A stretch of 64,000 bases of DNA from Methylomonas methanica. GTDB lineage: Bacteria; Pseudomonadota; Gammaproteobacteria; Methylococcales; Methylomonadaceae. Location of the stretch: positions 1 through 64,000 of the forward strand of contig LUUF01000099.1 of NCBI GenBank assembly GCA_001644045.1. Direction: 5' to 3'. Positions 54,526-62,570 of this stretch are shown here, in pieces; the first letter of the stretch is position 1, and each line of letters opens with the position of its first letter. The notes beneath the pieces were generated by a model, which saw only the letters and a list, made by a program, of their open reading frames with translations, did no database searches and was not told the origin of the DNA. The translations under genes and the position numbers were made by a program.

Positions 54526-54695
54526 GACGCACCTCCATGTGCGTCACCCTCGACTGCAAGGATGCAGGACGACTGCAAGGATGCAGGAGGTAGGGCAACG
54601 CAGGGAGCAGTTGCCGACGTAGGGCAATGTCTGGAACAATTGCCGAAACGGGCCGCCGTTGGCGGTGCAAAAATCCTGTCCTGTATTTTTGTCAT
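54522..54695 (-). CDS. Spacer ORF (57 codons) coupling pyrB to pyrC' (doubtful protein)
   Basis: An ATG at 54695 overlaps the pyrB stop as ATGA behind a strong Shine-Dalgarno (AGGGAGG). The frame ends in a TGA at 54524-54522 that again overlaps the pyrC' ATG as ATGA. The 57-residue product ([13 protein letters not shown].., with five Cys) resembles no family I know. The DNA is made of tandem repeats and hairpins. It could be a small peptide gene, but more likely it is repeat DNA that has kept translation coupled between two genes that were once adjacent. Confidence 0.35.
   Translation of the reverse strand: MTKIQDRIFAPPTAARFGNCSRHCPTSATAPCVALPPASLQSSCILAVEGDAHGGAS
54526..54545 (-). promoter_or_regulatory. 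Hairpin carrying the pyrC' ribosome binding site
   Basis: GACGCAC (54526-54532) and GTGCGTC (54539-54545) form a 7-bp stem directly before the pyrC' ATG at 54525. The loop and first stem base hold the Shine-Dalgarno GGAGG in the mRNA. Such a structure can limit free initiation and make pyrC' translation depend on ribosomes arriving from upstream. Confidence 0.45.
54551..54588. repeat. Perfect 19-bp tandem duplication in the pyrB-pyrC' spacer
   Basis: CGACTGCAAGGATGCAGGA occurs at 54551-54569 and again, identically, at 54570-54588. Each unit holds a short dyad (CTGCA/TGCAG). The core TGCAAGGATGCA also occurs in the element between the NuoM-like gene and dabA (11924-11935). Confidence 0.85.
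54590..54647. repeat. Two tandem 29-bp units, each a hairpin with a compensatory base change
   Basis: Units begin GTAGGGCAA at 54590 and 54619. Unit 1 pairs GGCAAC (54594-54599) with GTTGCC (54610-54615). Unit 2 pairs GGCAAT (54623-54628) with ATTGCC (54639-54644). The C-G pair at the base of the loop in unit 1 has become T-A in unit 2, so pairing is kept although sequence changed. Confidence 0.7.
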
Positions 54696-55657
54696 GCCGC
54701 ACCTCCCTGACTGTGCATGGCCATCGACATAATCGCCATCCTGACCGCCACGCCGTTACTGACTTGCTGCAAGATCACCGATTGCTGGCCGTCGGCGACG
54801 CTGGAGGCGATTTCCACGCCCCGATTGATCGGCCCGGGATGCATCACGATGGCGTCCGGCTTGGCGCGTTTCAGTTTGGCTTCGGTCAAGCCGAAGCAAC
54901 GGAAAAACTCGCTTTCGCTAGGCAGAAAGGCCGAATTCATGCGTTCTTTTTGCAAGCGCAGCATGATCACCACGTCCACATCGTCCAGGCCTTCGTCCAT
55001 GTCGTGCATGGGTATCACACCCATGGTTTTGACTTGCGCCGGCAGCAAGGTCTTCGGCGCAATCACTCTGACCTCGGCGACGCCCAGGGTGTTTAAGGCC
55101 AGAATTTGCGAGCGTGCCACCCGCGAATGCAAAATATCGCCAACGATGGCGACTCTCAGGCCCTCGAATTGTTTCTTGTGTTGCCGGATCGTGAACACAT
55201 CCAACATCGCCTGGGTCGGATGCGCGTGCTGGCCGTCGCCGGCGTTGATCACGCTGATATGCGGCGCGGTGTGTTGGGCGATGAAATGCGCGGCTCCGCT
55301 CAGCGCATGGCGAACCACGAACATGTCGACATGCATCGCTTCCAGGTTATGGATGGTATCCAGCAGGCTCTCGCCCTTGGAGGTGGCGGAAGTGGCTATA
55401 TTCATGCTAAGCACGTCCGCCGACAGCCGGGTGGCCGCCAGTTCAAAGGTGGTACGGGTGCGGGTGCTGTTCTCGAAAAACAGGTTGACGATGGTCTTGC
55501 CGCGTAGCAAGGGTACTTTTTTGACTTGATGTTCGGACATGCCGGCAAACGATTCGGCGGTATCCAAAATCTCGGTCAACAGCTGTTTGTCCAGTCCTTC
55601 GATGGTCAGGAAATGCTTGAGCTTACCTTGTTCGGTAAGCTGGATATGCCGGGTCAT
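54692..55657 (-). CDS. pyrB: Aspartate carbamoyltransferase catalytic subunit
   Basis: 321 residues. Carbamoyl-phosphate and aspartate binding motifs are [50 protein letters not shown] and [12 protein letters not shown]. The protein begins with a short extension ([17 protein letters not shown]) typical of the Pseudomonas-type class A enzyme that binds PyrC'. No pyrI is present, which fits. The ATG at 55657 overlaps the pyrR stop as ATGA; longer upstream frames lie inside pyrR and are rejected. Confidence 0.94.
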   Translation of the reverse strand: MTRHIQLTEQGKLKHFLTIEGLDKQLLTEILDTAESFAGMSEHQVKKVPLLRGKTIVNLFFENSTRTRTTFELAATRLSADVLSMNIATSATSKGESLLDTIHNLEAMHVDMFVVRHALSGAAHFIAQHTAPHISVINAGDGQHAHPTQAMLDVFTIRQHKKQFEGLRVAIVGDILHSRVARSQILALNTLGVAEVRVIAPKTLLPAQVKTMGVIPMHDMDEGLDDVDVVIMLRLQKERMNSAFLPSESEFFRCFGLTEAKLKRAKPDAIVMHPGPINRGVEIASSVADGQQSVILQQVSNGVAVRMAIMSMAMHSQGGAA

Positions 55658-56175
55658 GCCGCCACCACTTGCGGGGATTGAATCTCGATACCCAGCGGGT
55701 CGGGTCCGGTCAGTTTGATGCGTTGATCGCCGGCCAGATCGATGCGGATGCCGTGGCAGTCGGGCTGCAACGGAATCTGCCGGCCGTTGCGCTCGATCAA
55801 TACCGCCAACACTACTTGACTGGGGCGGCCGTAATCGAAAATCTCGTTCAATGCAGCGCGGATGGTGCGGCCGGTGTAAAACACGTCGTCGATTAAGATG
55901 ATGTCGCGGCCTTCCAGATGCGGCGGCAGTTGACTGGTCTTGACCTTGGGATGCATGCCGATTTGCGAAAAGTCGTCGCGATAAAAGGTGATGTCCAACA
56001 TGCCCAAAGGTTCGTTCATGCCCAAGCGTTGATGCATATGGCGGGCGATCCATGCTCCGCCGCTGTGTATGCCGATCAGCAATGGGTTATTCAGTTTACG
56101 CTCGCTAATTTGCCGGCGAATCGCGGCTTCCAGAGTGTCGAGCAGGATATCGATGTTGAGAGTGGCAATTGGCAT
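55654..56175 (-). CDS. pyrR: PyrR, bifunctional pyr regulator / uracil phosphoribosyltransferase
   Basis: 173 residues of phosphoribosyltransferase fold with the PRPP motif [18 protein letters not shown] near residue 95 and the hood segment [19 protein letters not shown]. PyrR binds pyr mRNA in Gram-positives; in proteobacteria with this operon it is mainly known as the first gene of pyrR-pyrB-pyrC'. I saw no clear PyrR-type anti-terminator upstream. It lies 101 bases after ruvX. Confidence 0.92.
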   Translation of the reverse strand: MPIATLNIDILLDTLEAAIRRQISERKLNNPLLIGIHSGGAWIARHMHQRLGMNEPLGMLDITFYRDDFSQIGMHPKVKTSQLPPHLEGRDIILIDDVFYTGRTIRAALNEIFDYGRPSQVVLAVLIERNGRQIPLQPDCHGIRIDLAGDQRIKLTGPDPLGIEIQSPQVVAA

Positions 56176-56276
56176 GACGGCTACAGAGGGAATCTTGTTA
56201 TTGTTATAAAATTCGGGAAAAAGGCAAAAGCAACAGGATAAACAGACTGTGTGACTGTAAAACCGTTTTCGTCTTT

Positions 56277-56723
56277 TTACTTATCAAACCAGCTTTGCAG
56301 AATTATCTGGGCGGCCAGCTGATCTTGCACTGCCCACAGTTTAGCAGCACTGACTTTCAGGTCGTCGAACAGCATCTGCTTGGCGGCAAACGTGGTTAGC
56401 GTTTCATCGATTTGATGCACGGGCAAATTGTAACGACCATTGAGCTGGCGGCAGAATTTTTGCATGCGCGGGGTAATCACATTATCCGAACCGTCGCTTT
56501 GCCGGGAAATACCGACCACCAAACCGATGGGCCGCCATTCGGCTATCAACTGACTGATTTTATGCCAGTCTGGCACTTGGTTAAGCGACTGGATGGTTTG
56601 CAGCGGACTGGCAATCCCGGTATCCGCATGCCCTACCGCAACGCCGATTTTTTTGTTGCCGAAATCAAACCCTAAGTACGCGTCGCTGCTGAATTTTGCC
56701 GCCAGCGGATCGACCTTAACCAT
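56277..56723 (-). CDS. ruvX: RuvX/YqgF, putative pre-16S rRNA nuclease
   Basis: 148 residues of the YqgF family, acting in 16S rRNA 5'-end maturation. The RNase H-like core is visible: DFGNKKIGVAVG (first Asp), VVGISRQSDGS, DETLTTFAAK and VQDQLAAQIILQSW. The motifs deviate a little from the commonest forms (GISRQSDG for GLPLNMDG, DETLTT for DERLTT). The start overlaps yqgE by 8 bases. Confidence 0.88.
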   Translation of the reverse strand: MVKVDPLAAKFSSDAYLGFDFGNKKIGVAVGHADTGIASPLQTIQSLNQVPDWHKISQLIAEWRPIGLVVGISRQSDGSDNVITPRMQKFCRQLNGRYNLPVHQIDETLTTFAAKQMLFDDLKVSAAKLWAVQDQLAAQIILQSWFDK

Positions 56724-57282
56724 GACCTGCCGGCGTGGTCAGGCGGTTAATATCGATACCCAATTGTCCGGCCGCCGCATTCCAGCGTTGGCTGATCGGG
56801 GTTTCGTAGAGTATCGCTTCACCGCAAGGCGTGTTCAGCCAGGCGTTTTCGACCATTTCTTTCTCCAGTTGGCCGCTACCCCAGCCGGCGTAACCCAACG
56901 CGATCAAATAATGGCTGGGACCTTTACCTTCGGCAATGGCCTCGAGAATGTCGCGGGAACTAGTGAGGGTAATATTGTCGGCCGTGCTGATACTGGAATC
57001 CCAACGCTGTTCGCAGGAATCGTGAATCACGAAGCCGCGTTCCTGTTGCACCGGGCCGCCGGCGAATACCGGGGTTTCCAACACATTTTCCAGCTCGGTT
57101 TTAATCCCCATTTGCTCGAAAATATCGCGTAATTTCATGCCGGTCGGCCGGTTGATGACGATGCCGAGCGCACCTTCTTCGTTGTGCTGGCACAGGTAAG
57201 TCACAGTGTGGAAAAAATGCGGGTCGGCCAGGCCGGGCATCGCAATCAAAAACTGGTTATTTAAATAAGTAACGTCTGTCAT
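56716..57282 (-). CDS. yqgE: YqgE/AlgH-family protein
   Basis: 188 residues of the UPF0301 family. Typical segments are YLNNQFLIAMPGLADPHFFHTVTYLCQHNEEGALGIVINRPT, VFAGGPVQQERGFVIH and YLIALGYAGWGSGQLEKEM. Biochemical role is unknown; in Pseudomonas it was named AlgH. It is coupled to ruvX by an 8-base overlap, the conserved arrangement. Confidence 0.94.
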   Translation of the reverse strand: MTDVTYLNNQFLIAMPGLADPHFFHTVTYLCQHNEEGALGIVINRPTGMKLRDIFEQMGIKTELENVLETPVFAGGPVQQERGFVIHDSCEQRWDSSISTADNITLTSSRDILEAIAEGKGPSHYLIALGYAGWGSGQLEKEMVENAWLNTPCGEAILYETPISQRWNAAAGQLGIDINRLTTPAGHG

Positions 57283-57298
57283 TGGAATGCTGTATGGG

Positions 57299-58192
57299 CT
57301 AGCGGGCAGTCATGCCGGTTTCGTCTGAGAATTTCCAGACCCTGGTAATCACCAAAACGTTCACTTCTCTTAACAAATCATCGGGTAAAGCGGCAAAGGG
57401 CGCGCTCATCTTTACAATACGTTTCGCGGCGTCGTCCAGCGCGGTATTGCCGGACGATCTGACAATACGCATGCTGTAAATACTGCCGTCGGCGTTGATG
57501 CCGACGTCCATGGTTAAGGACTGCGAAGCCCCGTTTTTGCGCGCGGCCTCAGGATAATTCAGATTGCCAGTCCGCTCAACCTTGTCCTCCCAATCCTTGA
57601 CGTATTGCGCCGCCAGATACTTATGCGTGCTGATCGAGTTGACGAATTTAATTTTAGTATCTTGCGCGCTTTGCTGGGTGTTTCTGATGCGCTCGCCGAG
57701 TTGGGCGATTTGTTGCTGAAGCGCTTCCGGGGATAATTTGGGGGCGGACTCCTGAACTTCAACGGCTTCCGGTAATTCTACCGGTTGCTCGGGTTCCGTC
57801 ACCACTTTGACCGGCGCTTTGGCTTGCGTAAGCAGTTTCTCGACGACCGGCTTGGCCTGCGCGACGACCGGATGCGGCAGGGCTTTTTTAACCGGTGGAC
57901 TGAACGGCTGTTCCTGCGTGGCTATTTTTTGCTGCGGCGGCTCGGGTTTCCGAGTCTCCTCGCCGGCACCTATTTGATGCTCGGCTGCCAGATGTTTCGC
58001 ATCCTTGGGCGCCTTTTTTACTGGTGCATGGGCAACGGTTATTTCAATCGAACGGTTGATCTTGGGCGGCTGCGGTGCGGTGAAATTAACCCCCAACAAC
58101 ACAACTACATGCAGCACCGCCGCCACAAACAACGCCGTCAGCAGCGAATCGCCCTGCGACAGCGGAGTGGGAGTCAATTCCGGCGCATGCAT
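57299..58192 (-). CDS. tonB: TonB-like energy transducer
   Basis: 297 residues. One N-terminal membrane anchor (LLTALFVAAVLHVVVLLGVNF) is followed by a Pro/Lys/Glu-rich periplasmic linker (about 45-170) and a C-terminal TonB domain (GNLNYPEAARKNGASQSLTMDVGINADGSI, ending in a VITRVWKF strand). It passes proton-motive force to outer-membrane receptors, but no exbBD or receptor gene is nearby. The position between gshB and yqgE corresponds to tonB3 in P. aeruginosa. Confidence 0.9.
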   Translation of the reverse strand: MHAPELTPTPLSQGDSLLTALFVAAVLHVVVLLGVNFTAPQPPKINRSIEITVAHAPVKKAPKDAKHLAAEHQIGAGEETRKPEPPQQKIATQEQPFSPPVKKALPHPVVAQAKPVVEKLLTQAKAPVKVVTEPEQPVELPEAVEVQESAPKLSPEALQQQIAQLGERIRNTQQSAQDTKIKFVNSISTHKYLAAQYVKDWEDKVERTGNLNYPEAARKNGASQSLTMDVGINADGSIYSMRIVRSSGNTALDDAAKRIVKMSAPFAALPDDLLREVNVLVITRVWKFSDETGMTAR

Positions 58193-58193
58193 A

Positions 58194-59144
58194 TCAGGCC
58201 TGGCATTTGGCGGCGATGTGATCCATTAGCTGCGCACTAATATTGATGCCGAACTGCTTATCCAACTCCTGCACGCAGGTCGGGCTGGTGACATTGACTT
58301 CGGTCAGGTAATCGCCGATCACATCCAGGCCAACAAATATCAGGCCTTTTTCGCGCAAGGTCGGCCCGACTTGTTCGGCGATCCAGCGATCGCGAGCGCT
58401 GAGCGGGCGGCCTTCGCCTCGGCCGCCGGCGGCCAGATTGCCGCGGCTCTCGCCGCTGGCTGGAATCCGCGCCAAACAATAAGGCACCGGTTCGCCGTTG
58501 ACCACCAATATCCGTTTATCGCCGTCTTTTACCGCCGGCAAATATTTTTGCGCCATGATGTAACTGCTGCCGTGCTGGGTCATGGTTTCCAAGATCACAC
58601 TCAGATTCGGATCGTTTTCCCGCACATAAAAGATGGATGCGCCGCCCATGCCGTCCAATGGCTTCAGGATGATTTCCTTATGCTCTTGCAGAAAGCCGCG
58701 GATTTTTTGCGGATCCCTGGCCACCAAAGTATCGGTACAGCATTGCGGAAACCAGGCGGTGAACATTTTTTCGTTGGCGTCGCGTAGCGATTGCGGCTTG
58801 TTGACCACATAAACGCCTTGGCGCTCGGCCTGTTCCAGCATGTAGGTGGCGTAAATATATTCCTGGTTGAAGGGCGGGTCCTTACGCATGATGATCGCGT
58901 CCAACTCGGACAGCGCTATCTGCTGTTCGCCGAGAAACCGATGCCATTGCTTTTCGTCGCGCTCTACTTCCAGCAGGCGGGTGCGAGCATAAGCGTCGCC
59001 GTTGTGCATAAAAAGATCGGACAGTTCCATATAATGCAATTCCCAGCCGCGCGCCTGAGCTTCCAGCAGCATCGCGAAACTGGTGTCCTTTTTAATATTG
59101 ATTTGGCCGATGGGGTCCATGACCATGCCGAGTTTGATAGCCAT
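58194..59144 (-). CDS. gshB: Glutathione synthetase
   Basis: 316-residue ATP-grasp enzyme joining gamma-glutamylcysteine and glycine. Family segments are [61 protein letters not shown] and [13 protein letters not shown]. The length matches E. coli GshB. The tonB ATG follows after 1 base, so the genes from gshB to pyrC' read as one long operon. Confidence 0.95.
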   Translation of the reverse strand: MAIKLGMVMDPIGQINIKKDTSFAMLLEAQARGWELHYMELSDLFMHNGDAYARTRLLEVERDEKQWHRFLGEQQIALSELDAIIMRKDPPFNQEYIYATYMLEQAERQGVYVVNKPQSLRDANEKMFTAWFPQCCTDTLVARDPQKIRGFLQEHKEIILKPLDGMGGASIFYVRENDPNLSVILETMTQHGSSYIMAQKYLPAVKDGDKRILVVNGEPVPYCLARIPASGESRGNLAAGGRGEGRPLSARDRWIAEQVGPTLREKGLIFVGLDVIGDYLTEVNVTSPTCVQELDKQFGINISAQLMDHIAAKCQA

Positions 59145-59211
59145 TAAAGTCCTGTGTTATCCGAAGCAAGTGGAAATAAAAACGATTTTATCAAATTTAT
59201 TTTGCAGGCTG

Positions 59212-59241
59212 TTGTTTACCAACAAAAGTTTTTTTGATATA
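59212..59241 (+). promoter_or_regulatory. Possible promoter of rpmB-rpmG
   Basis: In the 139-base divergent gap between gshB and rpmB, TTGTTT (59212-59217) is followed after 18 bases by GATATA (59236-59241), about 43 bases before the rpmB ATG. The match to sigma-70 boxes is moderate. Confidence 0.35.
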
Positions 59242-59283
59242 AAGCGCGGCTATTTTGAATTAAAAGCTCGCATTGAGGTAGTC

Positions 59284-59520
59284 ATGTCCAGAGTATGCCA
59301 AGTAACAGGTAAACGCCCGGTAAGCGGGCACAACGTTTCACACGCGATGAACAGAACCAAAAGACGTTTTACGCCTAATCTGCACCACCACAGATTCTGG
59401 GTTGAAAGCGAAAACCGTTGGGTTCGTTTGAGAGTATCTTCCAAAGGTATGCGTATCATCGACAAAAACGGCATCGATGCCGTGCTGGCCGATCTGCGTA
59501 AACGCGGCGAACAATTTTAA
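59284..59520 (+). CDS. rpmB: 50S ribosomal protein L28
   Basis: 78 residues, starting [24 protein letters not shown] and ending [11 protein letters not shown], a full-length L28. GAGGTA lies 7 bases before the ATG at 59284; the longer frame from 59083 has no support. It is followed by rpmG after 12 bases. Confidence 0.96.
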   Translation: MSRVCQVTGKRPVSGHNVSHAMNRTKRRFTPNLHHHRFWVESENRWVRLRVSSKGMRIIDKNGIDAVLADLRKRGEQF

Positions 59521-59532
59521 GGAGACTTGAAC

Positions 59533-59688
59533 ATGCGTGACAAAATCAAATTGGTATCTAGCGAAGGCACCGGCCATTTCTACACCACCACCAAAAACAA
59601 AAAAACCATGCCTGAAAAAATGGAGATCAAAAAATTTGATCCCGTCGTTCGTAAGCATGTGATGTACAAAGAAGCCAAAATCAAATAA
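59533..59688 (+). CDS. rpmG: 50S ribosomal protein L33
   Basis: 51 residues ([20 protein letters not shown].. to ..VMYKEAKIK), full length for L33 and of the Cys-free form without a zinc ribbon. AAGGAGA precedes the ATG by about 9 bases. It is the second gene of the conserved rpmB-rpmG pair. Confidence 0.96.
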   Translation: MRDKIKLVSSEGTGHFYTTTKNKKTMPEKMEIKKFDPVVRKHVMYKEAKIK

Positions 59689-59744
59689 ACACCGCTTTAT
59701 TGATCCGCTTTTAGGCGTTGGCGGGCTAGCAAGGTTTTGTCCGA

Positions 59745-61076
59745 CTAGCCACCGCCACCGGCTTTCTTGATCGCTTCCAGTTCGGCTTTTAACGATTCCG
59801 TAAACTTGGCAAGCGCCAAATATTTCATCTCCAAAGCCTTTTTCTCGGCTTCCAAAATATTGTATTTGGTTTTAAGTTGCTGCAGAAAGCGCCGTAAACG
59901 TTCCATATCGTCTTGCATGGAAGATTGCTCGGAAAACGAGTGATTAGTCTCGCTCTCACCGCTTATCCCTCTAAAATTACTAGTCTCAATACCGTCGTCA
60001 ATCGGAAAGGATGAAGGCGCTTTCAGCTCATCCGGACTGATACTGTCGATGCCGCCGCTTAAAATCAGCGCATTGAATTTATGCCGCATCAAGATAAAAG
60101 CCGCCGTTTCGCTAATCTTGCCGTTCTGGCAAACCACTACGATGGGATGCTGCCGATTCAGGGTTTTTAGCTGCATCCGCAACGAAAAAAACGGCAGATT
60201 GATACTCAACGGCAAATGCCTGGGCTTATATTCGTCGGGCTCGCGCACATCGATCAAATCGGCACCCTTGGCCACTAAATCCTGGGCATCTTTATAGCTG
60301 ATGTATTTAAGCGTCGGCTGTTTGATCAAGGTCAGAAATTGTTCCTTGCCCAAGCGCAACAAAGAAACATCGGTTAACGCACTGACTGAAACATTGCGGG
60401 GTTCGCCTGAAATCAGCGCATCCTCGCCAAAGGTATCCTGATCGCTAAGTTGCGCCAGCTTGATCTCCTTGGCGTTGGGTGCGGGCTTCCTGCTGACCAA
60501 GCACTGCCCTTTTTTGATAATGTAGTAAAAATCGCCCGGCTCACCTTGATTGACAATCACAGCGCCGGCATCAACGCGTATTTCCTGCATGCCTATCAAG
60601 ATTTTTTGCAAATTAGCCGGAGGCAACGCCCGAAATACCGGTGACTTCAACAAGGTCGTCATCCAGTCGTCGTTGTCCTCTACCTCATCAACTACCATAA
60701 AACTCTCTGTTTCTTCATACGGGACATCTTGAGCCGATTTCATCATATCAGCATTCAATCGCAAAAAACGAATTCGGGAACTGGCAACGGCGTGCACTTT
60801 TCTGGGAATCTGATGCGCCAGCGCGAAACGCGCCGAAGGGCTGTCCGACTTGATCGTTTCGATCTTTAACAGATCGGTCTGCAAGGTCACGCTACCGTCG
60901 ATCAAATAAACCAGATCGTTACGCTCATCGCCACATTTGAACAAAAATTGGCCTTCTTCGGCATCCTCTATCTTGATTTGTGCGCATAGCGCCTCAAATT
61001 TATTGAAGGGCAAGGTGGATAGCGGAATTAATTGCCGAATCACACGGCCTTCAGCGGAATGGATGTCGACAGCCAC
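59745..61076 (-). CDS. Tandem cyclic-nucleotide-binding domains fused to rhodanese domain and coiled coil
   Basis: 443 residues, no membrane segment. Two cNMP-binding (CAP-type) domains occupy about 15-120 and 140-250. The second has the phosphate-binding cassette FGEDALISGEPRNVSV with Arg227, while the first is degenerate. A rhodanese domain follows (about 255-345: DLIDVREPDEYKPRHLPLSINLP) with the active-site Cys316 in VVVCQNGKISE. Residues about 385-440 form a coiled coil ending in GGGG. It may be a second-messenger-responsive sulfur carrier or a regulatory protein. No DNA-binding domain is seen. Confidence 0.88.
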   Translation of the reverse strand: MAVDIHSAEGRVIRQLIPLSTLPFNKFEALCAQIKIEDAEEGQFLFKCGDERNDLVYLIDGSVTLQTDLLKIETIKSDSPSARFALAHQIPRKVHAVASSRIRFLRLNADMMKSAQDVPYEETESFMVVDEVEDNDDWMTTLLKSPVFRALPPANLQKILIGMQEIRVDAGAVIVNQGEPGDFYYIIKKGQCLVSRKPAPNAKEIKLAQLSDQDTFGEDALISGEPRNVSVSALTDVSLLRLGKEQFLTLIKQPTLKYISYKDAQDLVAKGADLIDVREPDEYKPRHLPLSINLPFFSLRMQLKTLNRQHPIVVVCQNGKISETAAFILMRHKFNALILSGGIDSISPDELKAPSSFPIDDGIETSNFRGISGESETNHSFSEQSSMQDDMERLRRFLQQLKTKYNILEAEKKALEMKYLALAKFTESLKAELEAIKKAGGGG

Positions 61077-61219
61077 GTAAGCGTTGCGAATAAAAAGTGA
61101 AGGAAAACCAACAAGAAAACTTCATCTATGATAGTCGATTATTAAGTAAACTCTCAGTGAAACATTTTGCCACCCAGCGTGTCCATGCTGGCAACTTAAC
61201 TGCCTGGAATGCAAAAACC

Positions 61220-62569
61220 ATGACGAACATGAACAAACTATTCCTGATTATCCTGTTTGGCCTGAGCAGTTGGCAGGCCCATGCAGTATTACCCGGACAA
61301 GTAGATGGCGCGCCGCTGCCGTCCCTGGCGCCGATGTTGGAGCAAAGCATGCCGGCGGTGGTTAATATTTCCACCTCCACCAACGTGCGGATGCAAGAAA
61401 ATCCGTTGATGAACGACCCGGTATTTCGGCGTTTTTTCAACATTCCCAATAACCCCAAGCAGCAGCAACGCAACAGCCTCGGCTCCGGCGTGATTATCGA
61501 CAAAGACCAAGGTTATGTGTTGACCAACAATCACGTGATCGACAAAGCCGACAAAATCACCGTCACCCTGAGCGATGGCCGCCAACTCAACGCCAAATTG
61601 CTGGGAACCGATCCGGAAGCGGATGTCGCGGTGATTCAAATTCCTGCCGACAATCTCAGTGCGCTGAAAATCGCCGACTCCAGCCAACTCAAAGTCGGCG
61701 ACTTCGTGGTCGCCATCGGCAACCCGTTCGGCCTGGGGCAAACCGTCACCTCCGGTATCGTCAGCGCTCTAGGCCGCTCCGGGCTAGGCATCGAAGGTTA
61801 CGAAGATTTCATCCAGACCGATGCCTCGATCAACCCCGGCAACTCCGGCGGCGCCTTGGTAAATTTACGCGGCGAATTTGTCGGCATGAACACCGCGATT
61901 CTGGCACCCAATGGCGGCAATGTCGGCATCGGTTTTGCCATTCCATCCAATATGGCCACTCGACTGATGGAATCCTTAGTTCAGCACGGCGAAGTCCGCC
62001 GTGGCTTGCTCGGCGTTACGACTCAAGACCTGACGCCGGAATTGGTGAAGGCCTTTGCCCTGAAAAGCCAGCATGGTGCGGTGGTCAGTCGGGTTGACGC
62101 CGGATCGCCAGCCGAAAAGGCCGGCCTGGAGCCGGGCGATATTATCGTGGCGATCAACGGTCAGGATGTGAAAGGCGGCAGCACGCAAATTCGTAACGCG
62201 GTTGGCTTGCTGCAAATCGGCGATACCGCCAGCCTGGAAATCATGCGCGGCGAGGAACGCAAGTCGCTACAAGCCACCATCGGCAAGCCGAAACGGCCGG
62301 AGCTGGAAGGCAATAAACTGCATCCGACCTTAAGCGGCGCAGTACTTGGTGTGACGCCCAAGGATCAGGTGGAAGGCGTGATGATCGAAAAAGTCGAACA
62401 GAATTCCAAAGCCTGGAAATCCGGCTTGCGCCCGGGCGACGTTATCGTTACCACCAACCGTTACCGAGTCAGAAATCTGGACGAGATCAAGCAAGTGGTC
62501 AATCCCAATGCGCCGCTGCTGGTCAATCTGCAGCGCGGCGGCGAAGCGTTTTTTGTAGTACTGCAATAA
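61220..62569 (+). CDS. degQ: DegQ/HtrA-type periplasmic serine protease
   Basis: 449 residues. A signal peptide (LFLIILFGLSSWQAHA) leads into a trypsin-like domain with catalytic His105 (LTNNHVI), Asp135 (EADVAV) and Ser209 (NPGNSGGAL), then two PDZ domains (about 275-360 and 370-445). Size and loops fit DegQ, with a short LA loop. It degrades or refolds damaged periplasmic proteins. The ATG at 61220 (or 61229) gives a normal signal peptide; the frame extends upstream to 61097 without support. It is divergent from the cNMP/rhodanese gene and ends 1 base from rep, tail to tail. Confidence 0.93.
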   Translation: MTNMNKLFLIILFGLSSWQAHAVLPGQVDGAPLPSLAPMLEQSMPAVVNISTSTNVRMQENPLMNDPVFRRFFNIPNNPKQQQRNSLGSGVIIDKDQGYVLTNNHVIDKADKITVTLSDGRQLNAKLLGTDPEADVAVIQIPADNLSALKIADSSQLKVGDFVVAIGNPFGLGQTVTSGIVSALGRSGLGIEGYEDFIQTDASINPGNSGGALVNLRGEFVGMNTAILAPNGGNVGIGFAIPSNMATRLMESLVQHGEVRRGLLGVTTQDLTPELVKAFALKSQHGAVVSRVDAGSPAEKAGLEPGDIIVAINGQDVKGGSTQIRNAVGLLQIGDTASLEIMRGEERKSLQATIGKPKRPELEGNKLHPTLSGAVLGVTPKDQVEGVMIEKVEQNSKAWKSGLRPGDVIVTTNRYRVRNLDEIKQVVNPNAPLLVNLQRGGEAFFVVLQ

Positions 62570-62570
62570 G

